A DNA stretch of 64,000 bases from Massilia brevitalea (GCF_030711405.1 NZ_JAULSI010000014.1:60434-124433), one strand, 5' to 3'. Shown: positions 8,604 through 17,184, counted from the first letter of the stretch. Made by a program: numbers and translations. The notes: generated by a model from the sequence alone, not told the origin.

Positions 8604-10155
8604 ACAGGCTCCAGGCCTGGTCGCGGATGCGGCCCAGCAGCAGGTGCAGTTCCGGATCGAGGCGGCGGTCTTCCAGCACCGGCGCCACGTCCTGGCCGAG
8701 CAGCGCCATCATGCGCGCCAGCGGCGCCGGCAGCGGACGCGAAGTGTCGAGGCGCTGGCGCAGCCACACGCCCTGGCGCACCGTTACCAGCAGCGCCGCG
8801 GCCACCTGTTCGGTCAGTTCCAGCACGCGCAGGCAGTCGCGCGCGGCGATCGTGCCCATGCTCACCTTGTCCTGGTTGTGGCATTCGGTCGAGCGCGAGA
8901 ACACCGAGGCCGGCATGGTCAGCTTCAGCGCTTCCGCGGTCCAGGCCGAGGCGCTGATCTGCAGCGCCTTCAGGCCGTGGTTGATGGCGGCGCGCTCGCC
9001 GGTCATGCCGGACAAATTGGCCGGCAGGCCCTGGTTGTAGCGGGCGTCGACCAGCAGCGCCATCTGGCGGTCCAGCAGATCGGCCAGGTTGGCCACCGCG
9101 TTCTTCATGCCGTCCATCGCAAAGGCGATGTGGCCGCCGTAGAAGTGGCCGCCGTGCAGCACGCGCTCGCCTTCGGCGTCGATGATCGGGTTGTCGTTGG
9201 CGCTGTTCAGCTCATTCTCGATGGACTCGCGGAAGAACGGCAGCGCGTCGGTCAGCACGCCGATCACGTGCGGCGCGCAGCGGATCGAGTAGCGGTCCTG
9301 CAGGCGCTTGCCGTTGCGTTCGAGCTGGCCGGCGTACTCCAGGTCCTGGCGCAGCCAGGCCGCCACGTTCTGCATGCCGGCGTGCGGCTTCACCGAGAAC
9401 AGGGTTTCGTCGAAGTGGTGGTCGTTGCCGTCCAGCGCGAACGAGGCCAGCGCCGTGATGCGCGTGACCAGGCGCGCCAGGTAATCGGCGCGGTCCCAGG
9501 CCAGGCAGGCGAGACCGGTCATGACGGCGGTGCCGTTCATGATCGCCAGGCCTTCCTTCGGGCGCAGTTGCAGGGGCTCAATGCCCGCTTCCTGCAGCGC
9601 TTGCGCTGCAGGAAGCTGCACGCCATTCCTCAGCACTTCGCGCTCGCCGCACAGCACCGCCGCCAGGTAGGACAAGGGCGTCAGGTCGCCGCTGGCGCCG
9701 ACCGAGCCTTCGCTCGGGATCAGCGGCAGCAGGCCGGAGTCGAACAGGCGCACGATCTGCTCCAGCAGGCCGACGCTCACGCCGGAAAAGCCCTTCGACA
9801 GCGAGGCCAGGCGCGCGCCCATCACCGCGCGCGTCTGCGCCGGCGTGAGGACCGCGCCCATGCCGCAGCCGTGGTAGGTGTACAGGTGGTGCGGCAGCTC
9901 GGCCACCAGCGACAGCGGCACCGCCACGGTGCAGGAGTCGCCGTAGCCGGTGGTCACGCCGTAGATGGCGCCGTCCTCGCGCAGCAGGCGGTCGAGGAAG
10001 TCGGCGCCTTTTGCAATCGCGGCGCGGAAAGCCGGGTCGCTCGAGAGCTCGGCGCGGGCCGTGCCGCGCGCCAGGTCGACGATGTCCTGCAGCGCCAGGC
10101 GCGTGCGGTCGAAGCGCACGGTGCGCTGCGGGGTGGTGATGTCAGTCAGCTGCAT
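8596..10155 (-). CDS. Aromatic amino acid ammonia-lyase (HAL/PAL/TAL family)
   Basis: The protein has 519 residues. The MIO-forming Ala-Ser-Gly is at 154-156 in 'GSVGASGDLTPLSYL', and the catalytic Tyr65 is in 'IYGVTTGYG'. The start is ATG at 10155; the longer frame into the acyltransferase gene is not needed. Family members deaminate His, Phe or Tyr. The selectivity pair here is Tyr94-His95 in 'LYTYHGCGMG', where bacterial histidases have Ser-His and the Rhodobacter tyrosine lyase has His-Leu. An aromatic substrate giving a cinnamate- or coumarate-type unit therefore fits the context better than histidine. Its position inside the aryl polyene operon suggests it supplies the aryl starter acid to the adenylating enzyme. 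Substrate is inferred, not shown. Confidence 0.85.
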   Translation of the reverse strand: MQLTDITTPQRTVRFDRTRLALQDIVDLARGTARAELSSDPAFRAAIAKGADFLDRLLREDGAIYGVTTGYGDSCTVAVPLSLVAELPHHLYTYHGCGMGAVLTPAQTRAVMGARLASLSKGFSGVSVGLLEQIVRLFDSGLLPLIPSEGSVGASGDLTPLSYLAAVLCGEREVLRNGVQLPAAQALQEAGIEPLQLRPKEGLAIMNGTAVMTGLACLAWDRADYLARLVTRITALASFALDGNDHHFDETLFSVKPHAGMQNVAAWLRQDLEYAGQLERNGKRLQDRYSIRCAPHVIGVLTDALPFFRESIENELNSANDNPIIDAEGERVLHGGHFYGGHIAFAMDGMKNAVANLADLLDRQMALLVDARYNQGLPANLSGMTGERAAINHGLKALQISASAWTAEALKLTMPASVFSRSTECHNQDKVSMGTIAARDCLRVLELTEQVAAALLVTVRQGVWLRQRLDTSRPLPAPLARMMALLGQDVAPVLEDRRLDPELHLLLGRIRDQAWSLYA

Positions 10156-11077
10156 GGACGTGTTCCGTTCCGGGTAAATGCCAAAAATCGTAGAAGTTGA
10201 ACCACTCCAGCGGCGCGCGCCGGGCATGGTGTTCGAGGCGCGCGGCGTATTGCGCGGCCAGCTCGGCCAGCGCCGCTTCGCGCCCGCGGCGCGGCAGCAG
10301 CACGCGCTCGCGCAGGAGTTCGAAGTGCAGCTCGTGGCCGGTCGCGAACAGTCCGTACATCGGGCAGCCGAGCACCGCGGCCATCACGTAAGGGCCGACC
10401 GGAAAGGCCGCGTCCCGGCCCATGAAGGGGGCGATGGCCACGCGCGGATTGTCGGACACCGGCACGCGATCGCCGGCAATCACAACGAATTCGCCGCACT
10501 CGATGCGCTCGGACAGCATCATCGCCATGGCCGGCGTCATCTCGGTGACCTGCATCAGGTTCAATTGGCTGCGCGGGTCGAGCTTCGCCAGCATGGCGTT
10601 GAAAGCCTGGGCGTGGCGGGTATGCACCAGCACGTTGATCTTCAGGCCTGGCGTGCGCAGCGACAGCGCGCGGCACAGGTCGAGGTTGCCGAGGTGGGCG
10701 CAGACCAGCAGCGCGCCGCGGCGCTGCTCGATCATCTCCCACAGCGGTTCGGCGCCATGCATGCGCACCTGCTCGAAGTCGTAGAGGCCGCCCCAGAGCA
10801 GCATCTTGTCGAGGATGGCTTCGGCAAAGGCGCCGAAGTGGCGCAGCACGCCAAGGAAGCCGCTCGGCGCCCCGGCACGCGCCAGGTAGCGTGAAGACGC
10901 GCGGCGCGCCCGCGCCTGGGTCAGCACGTACCAGGCCAGCACCGGATACAGCAGCACGCGGAAGGGCCAGCGCCCGAACACGCGGCAGACCCAGAACAGC
11001 AGGCGCATGCCGCCCACGAAGCTCGCTTCGTTGATGGCGGCCCAGTGGCGCGCGTCGTGCGGGCGGCTCAACGCCAT
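10142..11077 (-). CDS. LpxL/HtrB-type acyltransferase of the aryl polyene cluster
   Basis: A 311-residue lipid A acyltransferase-like protein. The N-terminal hydrophobic segment near residues 25-50 (GMRLLFWVCRVFGRWPFRVLL...) suggests inner-membrane anchoring. The family's H-x4-D/E box is represented by 'AHLGNLDLCRAL', followed by 'AGDRVPV' and 'FPVGPYVMA'. The start is ATG at 11077, overlapping the glycosyltransferase by 10 bp; the longer frame only shadows that gene. In E. coli the glycosyltransferase and acyltransferase parts are, as I recall, one protein (ApeJ); here they are two genes. It probably helps attach the polyene or a fatty acyl chain to the glycolipid anchor. Confidence 0.82.
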   Translation of the reverse strand: MALSRPHDARHWAAINEASFVGGMRLLFWVCRVFGRWPFRVLLYPVLAWYVLTQARARRASSRYLARAGAPSGFLGVLRHFGAFAEAILDKMLLWGGLYDFEQVRMHGAEPLWEMIEQRRGALLVCAHLGNLDLCRALSLRTPGLKINVLVHTRHAQAFNAMLAKLDPRSQLNLMQVTEMTPAMAMMLSERIECGEFVVIAGDRVPVSDNPRVAIAPFMGRDAAFPVGPYVMAAVLGCPMYGLFATGHELHFELLRERVLLPRRGREAALAELAAQYAARLEHHARRAPLEWFNFYDFWHLPGTEHVHAAD

Positions 11078-11805
11078 CGGCGCACCAGCAAGGAAGGAAT
11101 ACGCGGCAGCATGCCGAAGAACAGGGCAACGTGCATGCGCGTGATCAGGACGTTGTCGGTCCAGGCTTGGAAGTGGGACACGCCGTCTTCCGGGTAGCCG
11201 ACTTTGGTGGGCAGGTTCACGACCTCGACGCCGTCCCAGTACAGGCGCACCAGGATCTCGATGTCGAAGTTCATGCGCAGGCCCAGGCGGCGCCGCTTGG
11301 CCAGCGCCAGCACCGGCGCCACCGGATACACGCGAAAGCCGCACATCGAATCGCGGATCGCCAGCGACAGCGTGTTGATCCAGACCCAGACGTGGGTCAG
11401 GTAGCGCGCATACAGGCGCAGCGCCGGCACCGACTCGTCGTACACCGGGCAGCCGGCCACCACTGCTTGCGGACGCGCGCGTGCGGCATCCAGGAAGCGC
11501 GGGATGTCGGACACCGCATGCTGGCCGTCGGCGTCGACCTGCAGCACGTGGCTGTAGCCCTCGCGCGCCGCGCGTGCAAAGCCGGTCAGCACCGCCCCGC
11601 CCTTGCCCTGGTTGACCGTGTGCCGCTCCAGCACCACGCGGTCCGGGTGCAGCGCGGCCAGGCGGTCCAGCTCCGCCGCGCATGCCTGGGAGCTGCCGTC
11701 GTCGACCAGGATGCAGGGCATGCCGTGCTCCAGCACCTGCTCCAGCACCTTGCCGATTGCGTGCTCGTGGTTATAGACGGGAATGACGACGCAGGGCGTG
11801 AACAC
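11068..11805 (-). CDS. Family 2 glycosyltransferase of the aryl polyene cluster
   Basis: A GT-A fold glycosyltransferase of about 245 residues. It has 'VVIPVYNHEHAIGKVL' at the N-terminus, 'LVDDGSS', and the metal-binding 'QVDADGQH' (DxD-like). The preferred start is GTG at 11805: it puts the conserved CVVIPVYN segment near the N-terminus and has an AAGG about 9 nt upstream. A TTG at 11823 would add six residues but lacks a ribosome-binding site and overlaps the methyltransferase. It is predicted to build the lipid-linked sugar that anchors the polyene. Dolichol-phosphate-mannose-type transferases are the nearest look-alikes. Confidence 0.85.
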   Translation of the reverse strand: MFTPCVVIPVYNHEHAIGKVLEQVLEHGMPCILVDDGSSQACAAELDRLAALHPDRVVLERHTVNQGKGGAVLTGFARAAREGYSHVLQVDADGQHAVSDIPRFLDAARARPQAVVAGCPVYDESVPALRLYARYLTHVWVWINTLSLAIRDSMCGFRVYPVAPVLALAKRRRLGLRMNFDIEILVRLYWDGVEVVNLPTKVGYPEDGVSHFQAWTDNVLITRMHVALFFGMLPRIPSLLVRRWR

Positions 11806-11806
11806 G

Positions 11807-12883
11807 TCAGGCAGCCTTGGCAAAGCGCAGCAGCGAGTGGCAGTAGCCGATGTTGTCGCGCGCGGTGACGAGTTCCAGGCCGGCGGCTCGCGCCAGTCGG
11901 ATGTAGTCTTCGCTCTCGTACACCTTGCTGTTGCCGCTGGCGAGGTTGTTGAAGTAAGGCGAAGTATTGATCAGGCAGTAGGACGCGATGTCGTAGCGCT
12001 GGCGGTCCCAGAAGGTGTCCATGATCAGGACCTGGCCACGCGGGCCGAGGGTGGCGGCCACGCGTTCCAGGATCGAGCCGATCGCCTCTTCCGAGAAGCA
12101 GCTGAGGAACTGGCTCATCCAGATCAGGTCCATGTCGGCCGGCAGCGCGGCCGCCTTGTCCAGCAGATTCGTTGGATGCAGGGTCGCGCGTTCGCGCAGG
12201 CCGGCTTCCTGCAGGTGTTTGTCGGCCACGGCCAGCTGGCCCGGCAAGTCGACCAGGTGCAGTTCGATGTTGGCATTCGCCTGCAAGGCCGCCAGCGTGA
12301 ACTTGCCGGTATTCGCGCCGATGTCCATCACGCGGCGCGGCGCGGTGGCAAAGACGTCGGGCAGGATGTCCGGGAAGGAGGTGTCCGAATAATAGTGGTC
12401 GAAGGCGAACCAGCTGGTACGCGCCGGTTCCGGCAGCTGCGACAGGCCTTCATAGATCGTCGGCCACTCGCCGAAGACCTTCAGGCCCAGCGGCTTTTCC
12501 TCGTCCAGGGTCTGTTCGAGCGAGAACATGGCCTGGTAGCAGACGTCGTGGTTGAAGTCGATGTTCACTTGCGTGATCGGATCGGTGAGGACGACGAAGC
12601 CGGCCTTGTCGAGCGCGTAGCGGCCATCGTTCAGCAAGACCACGCCGGCCGACAGGCAGGTTTCCAGCACCACCTTCAGTACGTAGGGCGTCCATTGGCC
12701 GGTGGCCGCCAGTTCCTCGACCGAGAGACCGGCCTCGCCGACGTCGGCGATGGCCTGCAGCATGCCGCGCTTCCAGGCATAGCGCACGCACTGGAACACC
12801 ACCGGGCCATAGGCAATCTTCTGCGCTTCGAAACGGGCTTCGAAGGCACTCTGGCGCTCCGGCGAAAACTTCTTGTTCAACAT
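11807..12883 (-). CDS. apeB: SAM-dependent methyltransferase of the aryl polyene cluster (ApeB-like)
   Basis: A 358-residue class I methyltransferase of the O-methyltransferase type. The N-terminal half (to about residue 165) is a winged-helix dimerisation domain with 'GLSVEELAATGQWTPYVLKVVL'. The SAM-binding motif I 'VMDIGANTGKF' follows near residue 185, with 'LHLVDLPGQL' as motif II. It would methylate the aryl head group, a common decoration of aryl polyenes. In the enterobacterial cluster the equivalent gene lies elsewhere; here it sits between the ligase-dehydratase and the glycosyltransferase. The symbol is by function and family only. Confidence 0.82.
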   Translation of the reverse strand: MLNKKFSPERQSAFEARFEAQKIAYGPVVFQCVRYAWKRGMLQAIADVGEAGLSVEELAATGQWTPYVLKVVLETCLSAGVVLLNDGRYALDKAGFVVLTDPITQVNIDFNHDVCYQAMFSLEQTLDEEKPLGLKVFGEWPTIYEGLSQLPEPARTSWFAFDHYYSDTSFPDILPDVFATAPRRVMDIGANTGKFTLAALQANANIELHLVDLPGQLAVADKHLQEAGLRERATLHPTNLLDKAAALPADMDLIWMSQFLSCFSEEAIGSILERVAATLGPRGQVLIMDTFWDRQRYDIASYCLINTSPYFNNLASGNSKVYESEDYIRLARAAGLELVTARDNIGYCHSLLRFAKAA

Positions 12884-12889
12884 GCTGTA

Positions 12890-14599
12890 TCAGGTCCCCA
12901 GGAGTATGCGGCCGCTTGCGTGCGCGCCGGCGTCGGAAAAGTAACGGAAGTTCAGGCTGTTTTTATTCGTGTCGTGGACCAGCTCCAGCTGCACCGGGTG
13001 GCCGGGGCGGATCATCTGCTGGAACTTCAGGGCGTTGATGCCGGCGAACGCGCCGCCAAGACCCAGGTATTCGCGGCCGTAGGCAATCGCCCAGTCGACC
13101 TGCACCACGCCCGGCAGCACCGGCGCCACGCTGAAGTGGCCGTCGAAGTACAGCAGGTCGGGTGGCACCACGAGTTCGAGCAGCGCACGGGACGGCGCCT
13201 GCTCCAGCACGCGCAGGCTGGGGCGGCGCGGGTGGCTGTCGGGCGCCGGCTCCAGCAATGCCAGCAGCAGCGCCTGGGTGGTCTTGCCCTGGGCATTCAC
13301 CGGCAGGCGGTCCAGGTAGCGCCAGCGGCGCGGTAAGGCGACCGCTTCCACGCTGGAGGCGAGCAGCATACGGAGTTTGTTGTTCAGGGCCTGCTTGCTG
13401 CCGGATTCGAGCCGGGCCGCGCCCGCGCCGCTCAGCACCACGAAGGCGGCCAGCGACTGGCGCGCGGCGGCGCCGTCGAGGCACGCCAGCACGCGCGCTT
13501 CCAGCACCAGGCCGGTTGCGCGCAGGGCCGATTCGACGGCGTCGAGCGAGACGCGCTTTTCTTCGATCTTGACGATGCGGTCGGCGCGGCCGCGCAGCAG
13601 GAAGCGCCCGCCGTCCAGCGCCTCGACGCGGTCGGACAGGATCTGCCAGCCACCCGGCCCGGCCTGGACCGAATCGACTTCGAGCAGGCCCTCGTCGCCG
13701 GCGCGCCACTGCACAAACGGCAGCGGGCGCCAGCCTTCGTCAGCTTGCAGCCCGCGCTGGCGCCAGCCGATGCCGCCGGTCTCCGAGCTGCCGTAGACTT
13801 CGATCGGCGACTGGCCCAGCAGCGTGCACGCGTGCAGGGATGCCTGGGCTTCGAGCATGCCGCCGGACGAGAACACGGCGCGCAGTTGTTCGCGCGCGCC
13901 CTGCCAGTCGAGGTGTTCAGGCAGGCGCTTCAGGTGGGCCGGGCTGCCCAGCAGCACGCAGGGCCGCTCGGCCAGCGCGCGCGCCAGGGTTTCGGGGTAT
14001 TCGTGGCGTTCGGCGTGGATCGCGCGGCCAGCCATCAGGGGCCAGAGCACGCGGAACAGCAGGCCGTAGATATGCTGGTGCGAGACGGTGGCCAGCACCT
14101 CGGCATCACCGAGGGCGGCGCCGAACTGGGCGTCGAGGGCGTCGACTTCGCCGGTCAGCTGCGACAGCTGCTTGCGGATCGGCGTCGGCGCGCCGGTGCT
14201 GCCCGAGGTGTAGACCACCATGGCCGGGAAGTCCGGCGCCGGCGCGGTCCAGTCCACGTCGCCATCGTCATCCTCGGCGGGAACGGCAGGCGTGCAGGAT
14301 GCGGGGAACTCGCCCCAGAAGGCGCCCACCTCGCCGGCCAGCGCGGCGCAGCTGGCCGGCAGCGTGTCGGCCACCATCCACACGGTTTTACCGGACAGCC
14401 AGGCGCCGAACAGGGCGGCGCCGAACTCCAGGCTGTCCTCAGAATACAGGGCGATCTGCGTGGCGCCAGTACGGCGGCCGAGCGCGGCCCAGGCACGCAC
14501 GCGGGCCAGCCATTCGCCATGGCGCACGGGCTGGCCGGCACGCCAGCCTGCCAGCGCTTCAACATCGCGCGTGGCGAGACGGATAAACAAATCAGACAT
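12890..14599 (-). CDS. Fused acyl/aryl-adenylating enzyme and hotdog dehydratase (ApeH-ApeI fusion)
   Basis: The protein has 569 residues and two domains. Residues 1 to about 450 form an ANL adenylation domain: A3 loop 'YTSGSTGAP' (130-138), A5 'YGSSETGG' (269-276), A8 'RGRADRIVKIEEKRVSL' and the catalytic A10 Lys439 in 'NAQGKTT'. Residues from about 470 onward are a FabA/FabZ-like hotdog domain with catalytic His488 in 'YFDGHFSVAPVLPGVVQ'. In E. coli these are separate genes, apeH and apeI. The adenylation half should load the aryl acid from the ammonia-lyase onto an ACP, while the dehydratase half acts on the growing chain. One open frame spans both with no internal stop, so the fusion is real in this sequence. 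Confidence 0.88.
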   Translation of the reverse strand: MSDLFIRLATRDVEALAGWRAGQPVRHGEWLARVRAWAALGRRTGATQIALYSEDSLEFGAALFGAWLSGKTVWMVADTLPASCAALAGEVGAFWGEFPASCTPAVPAEDDDGDVDWTAPAPDFPAMVVYTSGSTGAPTPIRKQLSQLTGEVDALDAQFGAALGDAEVLATVSHQHIYGLLFRVLWPLMAGRAIHAERHEYPETLARALAERPCVLLGSPAHLKRLPEHLDWQGAREQLRAVFSSGGMLEAQASLHACTLLGQSPIEVYGSSETGGIGWRQRGLQADEGWRPLPFVQWRAGDEGLLEVDSVQAGPGGWQILSDRVEALDGGRFLLRGRADRIVKIEEKRVSLDAVESALRATGLVLEARVLACLDGAAARQSLAAFVVLSGAGAARLESGSKQALNNKLRMLLASSVEAVALPRRWRYLDRLPVNAQGKTTQALLLALLEPAPDSHPRRPSLRVLEQAPSRALLELVVPPDLLYFDGHFSVAPVLPGVVQVDWAIAYGREYLGLGGAFAGINALKFQQMIRPGHPVQLELVHDTNKNSLNFRYFSDAGAHASGRILLGT

Positions 14600-15137
14600 G
14601 GTGCAGCCGCTTGAAGCGTATGCGCAGCAGGTATTCGCCGCCGAACATCAGCCCCATCAGCAGATAGGAAATCACGCCGGTGTAGAGCGACCACACGGCT
14701 TCGGAACAGAACAGCGCCGTGCCCAGCGCAATCGCGCCGTTCACGACAAAGAAAACGCACCAGGCTTGCGTGACGCGGCGCGTATAGGCCACGCCTTCAG
14801 GCGGCAAATCCGGCTCGCGCAGGCGCGCCAGGCGCTCGACCATCGACGGGCCGTGCACCAGGCTGTAGCCGAAGGCGGCCAGCAGCGCGCCGTTCACGAG
14901 CACCGGATACAGCTTCAAAGGCAGCACGGCGTTCGACGCCACCGCCACCGCCACCAGCGCCAGCGCACCGGCGGCCGACCAGCGCGCCGAGGCGTTGATC
15001 TTCAGCGCCGGCAGGCGCACGGCGACGGTGGCCAGCAGCAGGCCGGCCAGCCAGCGCGGCTCGATGGCGCCGTGGCCGAACCAGATCGCCAGCGGATACA
15101 GCAGCGTCAGTGCGGCCGCGAGGACATTCCAGACCAC
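14592..15137 (-). CDS. apeG: COG4648-type inner-membrane protein (ApeG-like)
   Basis: A 181-residue protein with about five hydrophobic membrane segments: residues 2-20, 28-45, 55-75, 128-148 and 152-172. There is a basic loop near 95-125 and a C-terminal 'RIRFKRLHHV'. The start is GTG at 15137, five bases after the ACP stop. No catalytic motif is recognised. It belongs to the small membrane protein family found between the ACP and adenylation genes of aryl polyene clusters; its role is not established. It overlaps the next gene by 8 bp. Confidence 0.75.
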   Translation of the reverse strand: MVWNVLAAALTLLYPLAIWFGHGAIEPRWLAGLLLATVAVRLPALKINASARWSAAGALALVAVAVASNAVLPLKLYPVLVNGALLAAFGYSLVHGPSMVERLARLREPDLPPEGVAYTRRVTQAWCVFFVVNGAIALGTALFCSEAVWSLYTGVISYLLMGLMFGGEYLLRIRFKRLHHV

Positions 15138-15142
15138 TGTAC

Positions 15143-15430
15143 TCAGGCCGGCTGCTCTTCGGCCACGCCGGCCAGCGCCAGGTTGGACAAGGCGCCCACG
15201 ACGTCGTCGATGGTGCGGATGGTCTTGAACACTTCCGGCGCCAGGCGCTTGCCGGTCATCTGCTTGAGTTTGACGGCCAGGTCGACGGCGTCGATGCTGT
15301 CGATGTCGAGGTCGGCGTACAGGTTCGATTCCGGAGTCAGCGCGTCGCGGTCGAGTTCGAACATCTCGGCCAGCAGGTCGGCGACCCAGACAAACAGTTG
15401 GTCGCGGTTCATGTCGTTAATGGCTACCAT
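15143..15430 (-). CDS. apeF: Acyl carrier protein of the aryl polyene PKS (ApeF-like)
   Basis: A 95-residue acyl carrier protein. The phosphopantetheine attachment serine is in 'DLDIDSIDAVDLAVKL', and 'MFELDRDALTPESNLYADL' forms the helix I-loop region. A strong ribosome-binding site (AGGAGAAGG) precedes the ATG at 15430. It carries either the aryl starter or the growing polyene. A second ACP gene lies 9 bp upstream. Which of the two carries which intermediate cannot be told from sequence, so the E/F labels follow order only. Confidence 0.9.
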   Translation of the reverse strand: MVAINDMNRDQLFVWVADLLAEMFELDRDALTPESNLYADLDIDSIDAVDLAVKLKQMTGKRLAPEVFKTIRTIDDVVGALSNLALAGVAEEQPA

Positions 15431-15439
15431 GGCCTTCTC

Positions 15440-15694
15440 CTACTTCTTGCGGTTAGCTTCAATCATCGCTGCGAGCGCGCGCACCGATGCGAAATGGCGG
15501 CGCGTTTCCTGCGACTCCGCCGACAGCGTGATGCCGTAGCGCTTCTGCAGCGCCACGCCGATCTCGAGCGCGTCGATCGAATCGAGGCCCAGCCCTTCCA
15601 CGAACAGGGGCGCCTCGCTGTCGATGTCGGCGGGAGCGATGTCTTCCAGCTGGAGGACGTCGATGATCAGTTCTTTCACTTCCTGTTCAAGCAT
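15440..15694 (-). CDS. apeE: Acyl carrier protein of the aryl polyene PKS (ApeE-like)
   Basis: An 84-residue carrier protein with the 4'-phosphopantetheine site in 'GLGLDSIDALEIGVAL', the classical D-S-I/L motif. The start at 15694 lies inside the end of the lysophospholipid acyltransferase gene (8-bp overlap). It differs clearly from the neighbouring ACP, so the pair is not a recent duplication. Two distinct ACPs are standard in aryl polyene systems. Confidence 0.9.
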   Translation of the reverse strand: MLEQEVKELIIDVLQLEDIAPADIDSEAPLFVEGLGLDSIDALEIGVALQKRYGITLSAESQETRRHFASVRALAAMIEANRKK

Positions 15695-16460
15695 GTTGCT
15701 GGCCTTCTTCCAAAAAAAGATGTTGCAGGTGTTCGGTGAGGCGGCGCGCGGCCAGGACCTCGCTCACGCCGGTGTCCTTGAAGCGCTCGACGCCGATGTC
15801 GTCCAGCACCTCGATGCGAAAGCTGGCCTGGCGCGGCGGCACGTGCCACCACTTGTCGCCCTTGCCGAGCGTGGGCGGCGTGCAGGTGATCAGCACCGGC
15901 GTCACGGCGCGCTCGCCGCGCACGGCGATATTCGCGGCGCCGCGCTTCAGCTGCATGGCGCCGCCGCGCGGGGTGCGCGTCCCTTCAGGGAACACGATCA
16001 AATTGCCGCCGGCGCGCAGCGAGGCGATGCAGTCCTCGACCAGCTCGGGGCCGCGGTCGTTGCGGATATAGCGCGCCGCGCGCACCGGGCCGCCCGTTAC
16101 CGGGTTGTTCCAGAGGCCGCCCTTGACGATGCAGTCGGCGTTGCGCACAAAGGCGATCAGGAACACGGTGTCGATCAGGGTCGGGTGGTTCGCCAGGATC
16201 AGCTGGCCCTCGCGTTCGAGCCTGTCGAGGCCATGGGTTTCGTAGCGCAGCACGCCGAGGCCGCGCATGATGCCGACGAATGCGCGGAAGGCTGCGCGGA
16301 TGGTGGCGCGCGCGGCGCGCATGCGCACCTGCGGGTCGCGCACGCACAGCGCCAGCAGCGGGAACACGAGCACGCGCAGCAGCAGGCCACCCAGGCCGAA
16401 CAGCGCGAAGCTGATGCCGGTGGCGAGCACCCGCCAGCCGTGCCAGAGCCGGTCACGCAT
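15687..16460 (-). CDS. apeD: Lysophospholipid/1-acylglycerol-phosphate acyltransferase-like enzyme (ApeD-like)
   Basis: A 257-residue PlsC-family protein. An N-terminal membrane segment (about residues 10-35) precedes the acyltransferase box 'NHPTLID' (H-x4-D) and the second motif 'FPEGTRTP'. Basic residues near the second motif fit phosphate binding. The start is ATG at 16460, overlapping the upstream gene by 8 bp; the longer frame is a shadow. It probably transfers an acyl or polyene chain onto a glycerolipid or sugar-lipid acceptor during construction of the outer-membrane pigment lipid. Confidence 0.85.
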   Translation of the reverse strand: MRDRLWHGWRVLATGISFALFGLGGLLLRVLVFPLLALCVRDPQVRMRAARATIRAAFRAFVGIMRGLGVLRYETHGLDRLEREGQLILANHPTLIDTVFLIAFVRNADCIVKGGLWNNPVTGGPVRAARYIRNDRGPELVEDCIASLRAGGNLIVFPEGTRTPRGGAMQLKRGAANIAVRGERAVTPVLITCTPPTLGKGDKWWHVPPRQASFRIEVLDDIGVERFKDTGVSEVLAARRLTEHLQHLFLEEGQQHA

Positions 16461-17184
16461 CGCGGCTCCAGGTCCAGCGCATGGCGCCGGTGTCGCGTAC
16501 CAGTGCGGGCGTGGCGCCGAGCTGGAAGCGCAGCACTTCCAGGCCGCCAGGGGTGCTGCTCGCCTCCCCGGCTTGCGCGCCCTGCCAGGACAGGCGCAAC
16601 GGATTCGCATCCGCCGCGGTCATGAGCCAGGCAAAGGCCCAGGGCTGTTCGTCGCAGTCCTCGAAGGGGGCGAGCAGCGCGGGCAGCGGCGCGTCGCAGG
16701 CGACCAGCAGTACGCTGGCGGCGCCGTCGGCCAGCATGCCGCAGGCTTCGATCACCGCGTGTTCGACGGTGGCGCTGCCGCCGGCCAGGGCCACGTGGTT
16801 GGCGCGGTCGGCACGTGCAATCGAAAACAGGCCGGCGCTGGCGTTGTGCACAGCCAGGCCGAAGGCGGTGGGCGACAGCGGTTCGCCGCGCGCCAGGTCG
16901 GACAGCAGTTCGATGGCGCGCGCCACTTCGCCGTGGCGCGAGCAGAAGACGGTGGGGACATTGGTTTGTCCGCCCGCGCATTCGTAGGCCACTTCGAGCG
17001 CCATGCGGCCCAGGAAGCCGGCACGGCGGCGCAGCATGGCGGGCATGGCGGCAACCTTCGGCTCCTCGCCCATTTCAATTGGCCAGGGAGCACCGGCCCA
17101 GGCGCGCCATGCGTCGGACGAAGTCACGCCGGGCGCCCAGGCAGCGTGCCTGGCAATGGAAAAGGCGACTTCGTGAGTGGACAT
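16453..17184 (-). CDS. apeC: Beta-ketoacyl synthase-like chain-length factor (ApeC-like)
   Basis: A 243-residue protein of the short 'ketoacyl-synt_2' type. It aligns by eye to the N-terminal half of KS enzymes: 'VPTVFCSRHGEVARAIELL' and 'LSPTAFGLAVHNASAGLFSIA', then 'DGAASVLLVACDAPLP'. The active-site Cys and both His residues of a working KS are absent, as expected for a chain-length-factor-like partner. It is the first gene of the operon: there is no coding sequence immediately upstream and a promoter-like site lies about 75 bp before its ATG at 17184. Confidence 0.82.
   Translation of the reverse strand: MSTHEVAFSIARHAAWAPGVTSSDAWRAWAGAPWPIEMGEEPKVAAMPAMLRRRAGFLGRMALEVAYECAGGQTNVPTVFCSRHGEVARAIELLSDLARGEPLSPTAFGLAVHNASAGLFSIARADRANHVALAGGSATVEHAVIEACGMLADGAASVLLVACDAPLPALLAPFEDCDEQPWAFAWLMTAADANPLRLSWQGAQAGEASSTPGGLEVLRFQLGATPALVRDTGAMRWTWSRDA

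Noticed and set aside
11068..11823. TTG at 11823 as start of the glycosyltransferase
   Set aside because: No ribosome-binding site and overlap with the methyltransferase coding sequence; GTG at 11805 with AAGG upstream fits better.
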